NCBI GenBank assembly: GCA_003224995.1
Contig: QIAI01000109.1
Span: 1-7,212 of the forward strand
Source of the DNA: Acidobacteriota bacterium
Lineage (GTDB): Bacteria; Acidobacteriota; Terriglobia; Terriglobales; Acidobacteriaceae
Reading direction: 5' to 3'
Length of the DNA: 7,212 nucleotides
The translations under genes were made by a program, and so were the position numbers. The notes beneath the pieces were generated by a model, which ran no database searches, was not told where the DNA came from, and saw only the letters and a program-made list of their open reading frames with translations. This document shows positions 5,680-7,212 of the stretch, piece after piece. Each line of letters opens with the position of its first letter. Within the stretch, counting starts at the first letter, position 1.

Positions 5680-6339
5680 TTAGTGGTGCAGAATGGCTTT
5701 GGCGAGAGCCCTATGCACGTGCACAACGCCGTTGTACTCAATAAACCCCAGCTCCTTGAAATGTTTCATGAAAACATTAACGCGCGAGCGAGTTGTGCCT
5801 ATCATCTGAGCCAATGTTTCTTGGCTTATCTTCAGAGTTCCAAGCTCGCAATCGTGATCGAAATCTGACTGTAATAGAAGAATCCTGGCTAATCGCTTTT
5901 CGCTGAAATTGAATAGTTGGTCCATCAGGTCTTCTTCGTAGCGCAGGTTCCGCCGCAACAGGTACGACAGGAACATGTTGGAGAAAGTACTTTTCTCGCG
6001 TAGAAGTACAATCATGGCGGGCTTGGCAATTCGCACCAGCAAGCAATTGCTCAGTGCGCTCGCGGAAAATATCCGAACAGGTTGCATTGTGAGGCACGCC
6101 TCTCCGAAATAGCCCCCTTCTCCTAGAATCGCGATTGTGACCTCTTTCCCATTTTCGGCAACCACTCGAAGCCTGACGTTCCCTTCACGAATGTAGAAAA
6201 CGGCATCTGAAGGGTCACCTTGCGCGAAAATCGTTTGTCGCTTGCGGAACGACAGAATCTCGCTCTCGATTCTCAGACTTGAGAGGAATCTCTCAGGATC
6301 AAACGGGCGTTTGTTCCCTGGAAATGAATGGGACAACAT
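5680..6339 (-). CDS. Crp/Fnr-family transcriptional regulator
   Basis: This 219-residue protein has an N-terminal cyclic-nucleotide-binding-type beta barrel (about 24-118, with GEGGYFGEACL at 73-83 and R89 near the ligand-site Arg of CRP), a long dimerisation helix (about 115-145) and a C-terminal winged helix (about 170-210, ISQETLAQMIGTTRSRVNVF). In the recognition helix R184 matches CRP Arg180, but S185 and V189 replace CRP Glu181 and Arg185, so the DNA site should differ from the E. coli CRP site. Only three Cys are present (82, 99, 164) and none near the N terminus, so an FNR-type oxygen-sensing cluster is unlikely. The ligand is unknown. GAGG precedes the ATG by four bases. It converges with the LuxR-type gene and lies downstream of the polyferredoxin gene in the same orientation, but has its own promoter. 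Confidence 0.92.
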   Translation of the reverse strand: MLSHSFPGNKRPFDPERFLSSLRIESEILSFRKRQTIFAQGDPSDAVFYIREGNVRLRVVAENGKEVTIAILGEGGYFGEACLTMQPVRIFSASALSNCLLVRIAKPAMIVLLREKSTFSNMFLSYLLRRNLRYEEDLMDQLFNFSEKRLARILLLQSDFDHDCELGTLKISQETLAQMIGTTRSRVNVFMKHFKELGFIEYNGVVHVHRALAKAILHH

Positions 6340-6378
6340 AATGCCTCGAAGTGCCTAGCCCCCAACCCAATTAGGGCG

Positions 6379-6407
6379 ATTATGGACGGCGACATTTCGG
6401 CAGTCAA
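6379..6407 (-). promoter_or_regulatory. Sigma70-type promoter of the Crp/Fnr-family gene
   Basis: Read on the minus strand, TTGACT (6407-6402) and CATAAT (6384-6379) are separated by exactly 17 bases, each matching five of six consensus positions. Transcription would begin near 6372, giving a leader of about 33 bases before the ATG. This is the best promoter in the window. Confidence 0.72.
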
Positions 6408-6425
6408 GAGTTTGTACGCAACAAC

Positions 6426-6449
6426 CTGCGGCGCAGATGTAAATTTACA
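6426..6449 (-). promoter_or_regulatory. Paired palindromes upstream of the Crp/Fnr-gene promoter
   Basis: TGTAAATTTACA (6438-6449) is a perfect 12-bp palindrome, and one base away lies CTGCG-G-CGCAG (6426-6436), a second perfect palindrome. The first is centred about 71.5 bp upstream of the inferred start at 6372, on the same helical face as classical class I CRP activator sites. It is shorter than a CRP site (TGTGA-N6-TCACA) and not an FNR site (TTGAT-N4-ATCAA), in keeping with the altered recognition helix of the encoded protein. Autoregulation is an inference. The GC-rich palindrome may belong to the same control region or be a hairpin. Confidence 0.5.
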
Positions 6450-6480
6450 ATCAACGATTTGCCAGCTTTATGGGTGAACA

Positions 6481-6494
6481 CCGTTTCCGAACGG
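6481..6494 (-). terminator. Weak hairpin after the polyferredoxin gene
   Basis: CCGTT and AACGG form a 5-bp stem with a 4-base loop, 12 bases beyond the polyferredoxin stop codon on the minus strand. No T tract follows, so it is only a weak terminator candidate and read-through toward the Crp/Fnr gene is possible. Confidence 0.22.
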
Positions 6495-6506
6495 ATTCAT
6501 TAAGTT

Positions 6507-7212
6507 CTATTCCGACAACCCCGGATCCCCCGGCATCGGATGACTCGCCTCATTCGCATGCGGGACCAACTGCCGATACACCGACTGCGGAATTTCGGAT
6601 CTCCAATGTCCCGTCATCTTCGCAAACCCCACCATCCCGACGAACAACACGGCCACTCCTGCCGCGAACGCCCACGTCGGCATTCGCCCGTCTTTCGGCC
6701 CAAGCTGCAATGCTCCTTCCGCCGGACACACTGCCACGCATTCCAAACACCCCGTGCACTCGGCTGACGTGATCTTCACCAGTTTGTCCACCGCCAATGC
6801 CGACGGGCACGCCTTCGCGCACTTCGAGCAATCAATGCAAGTCGCGAGATTCCGCCGAATCCGCATCGGGCTGAACATCGACGTCAGCCCCAACAACCCT
6901 CCATACGGACACAAATACCGGCACCAGAAATTCTGCACCAGCACGGAAGCCAGCACCAGAACGCCCAGCACGATCAGTCCTGACTCTCCAAGGAATCGGA
7001 AGAAATTCAGCATCTTCACATCCGCGACCATGCCGTAAGGACTCTGCATGAACCCTGCAATCGCCGTGGCCGACATGCTCGAAACTGCCCACACGAAAAA
7101 TCCAAGTAACAGATATTTCAACCCGCGCAGCGGAACATCGACCCCTCGCGGCAGCCGGAAATTCCGGCCAAACACCTTGCGCCCCACCCTCCACAAATAT
7201 TCCGAAACCGTT
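6507..7212 (-). CDS. Membrane-bound 4Fe-4S polyferredoxin (NapH/CcoG/NosR-like), 5' end missing
   Basis: This is an integral-membrane iron-sulfur protein likely to pass electrons between quinol or another carrier and a redox partner. The frame is open to the window end, with 234 residues visible from the first complete codon (TVSEYLWRVGRK). Membrane segments lie near visible residues 28-46, 76-93 and 178-197. Iron-sulfur signatures are CRYLCP (Cys 97 and 101), then two ferredoxin-type clusters: CIDCSKCAKACP (Cys 125, 128, 131, 135) and CTGCLECVAVCP (Cys 152, 155, 158, 162). The family usually has an earlier CxxxCP motif, which would lie outside the window just before the visible start. A TTG at 7196 is in frame but would remove conserved sequence, so it is not taken as the start. 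The exact partner (nitrate, nitrous oxide, copper oxidase assembly or another system) cannot be decided without the upstream genes. Confidence 0.9.
   Translation of the reverse strand, partial: TVSEYLWRVGRKVFGRNFRLPRGVDVPLRGLKYLLLGFFVWAVSSMSATAIAGFMQSPYGMVADVKMLNFFRFLGESGLIVLGVLVLASVLVQNFWCRYLCPYGGLLGLTSMFSPMRIRRNLATCIDCSKCAKACPSALAVDKLVKITSAECTGCLECVAVCPAEGALQLGPKDGRMPTWAFAAGVAVLFVGMVGFAKMTGHWRSEIPQSVYRQLVPHANEASHPMPGDPGLSE

Noticed and set aside
5714..5723. TGCACGTGCA palindrome near the end of the Crp/Fnr gene
   Set aside because: It lies in conserved coding sequence for the C-terminal His/Val/Arg residues, so the palindrome is likely incidental.
7194..7196. TTG as the start of the polyferredoxin
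   Set aside because: The frame continues to the window edge with family-like sequence (TVSEYLWRVGRK), and the family is longer at its N terminus.
1..7212. CRISPR arrays, insertion sequences, tRNA or rRNA genes
   Set aside because: No spaced direct repeats, transposase-like frames, terminal inverted repeats or tRNA-like cloverleaf sequences were seen.

Overview
The window carries four protein-coding genes that can be assigned with confidence, plus one truncated gene at each edge counted among them or beside them: a 5'-truncated DHA2-type drug/proton antiporter (1-1587, +), a complete gyrA (1766-4462, +), a complete LuxR/NarL-type regulator with a degenerate receiver domain (4854-5678, +), a complete Crp/Fnr-family regulator (5680-6339, -), and a 5'-truncated membrane polyferredoxin of the NapH/CcoG type (6507-7212, -). 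GC content is fairly high, GyrA carries a Pro/Gly-rich N-terminal extension, and both regulators resemble, from memory, expanded families of Acidobacteriota (Koribacter/Terriglobus-like). I infer a soil-type acidobacterium or close relative. No search was possible to confirm this.

Layout. The efflux gene is followed, after 178 bp, by gyrA. That gap holds a weak terminator-like hairpin, two perfect TATAAT boxes and a repeated AGACCTG motif with an inverted copy. gyrA ends at 4462 and is followed by a strong 10-bp hairpin. A 391-bp non-coding stretch (4463-4853) then leads to the LuxR-type regulator. It contains a CTGTTC-N6-GAACAG palindrome, a structured leader with the ACGCAAAGCC string known from GEMM-I riboswitches, a perfect anti-Shine-Dalgarno/Shine-Dalgarno complement, and an 18-codon leader ORF overlapping the regulator start as ATGA. 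The regulator gene converges with the Crp/Fnr gene with one base between their stop codons. The Crp/Fnr gene has a good sigma70-type promoter, with a perfect TGTAAATTTACA palindrome centred about 71 bp upstream of the inferred transcription start. The polyferredoxin gene lies behind it in the same orientation.

How the genes may work together. GyrA has Leu and Asn at the positions of E. coli Ser83 and Asp82, the classical quinolone-resistance site, and sits directly behind a multidrug-efflux-type gene. Intrinsic low susceptibility to gyrase inhibitors is a reasonable but untested inference. The right half is a regulatory and electron-transfer neighbourhood. A Crp/Fnr-type protein without an FNR-style iron-sulfur cysteine set lies next to a membrane iron-sulfur electron carrier, and a phosphorylation-independent-looking LuxR regulator may be controlled mainly at translation through its leader RNA. 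Nothing here is a clear defence, mobile or CRISPR system.
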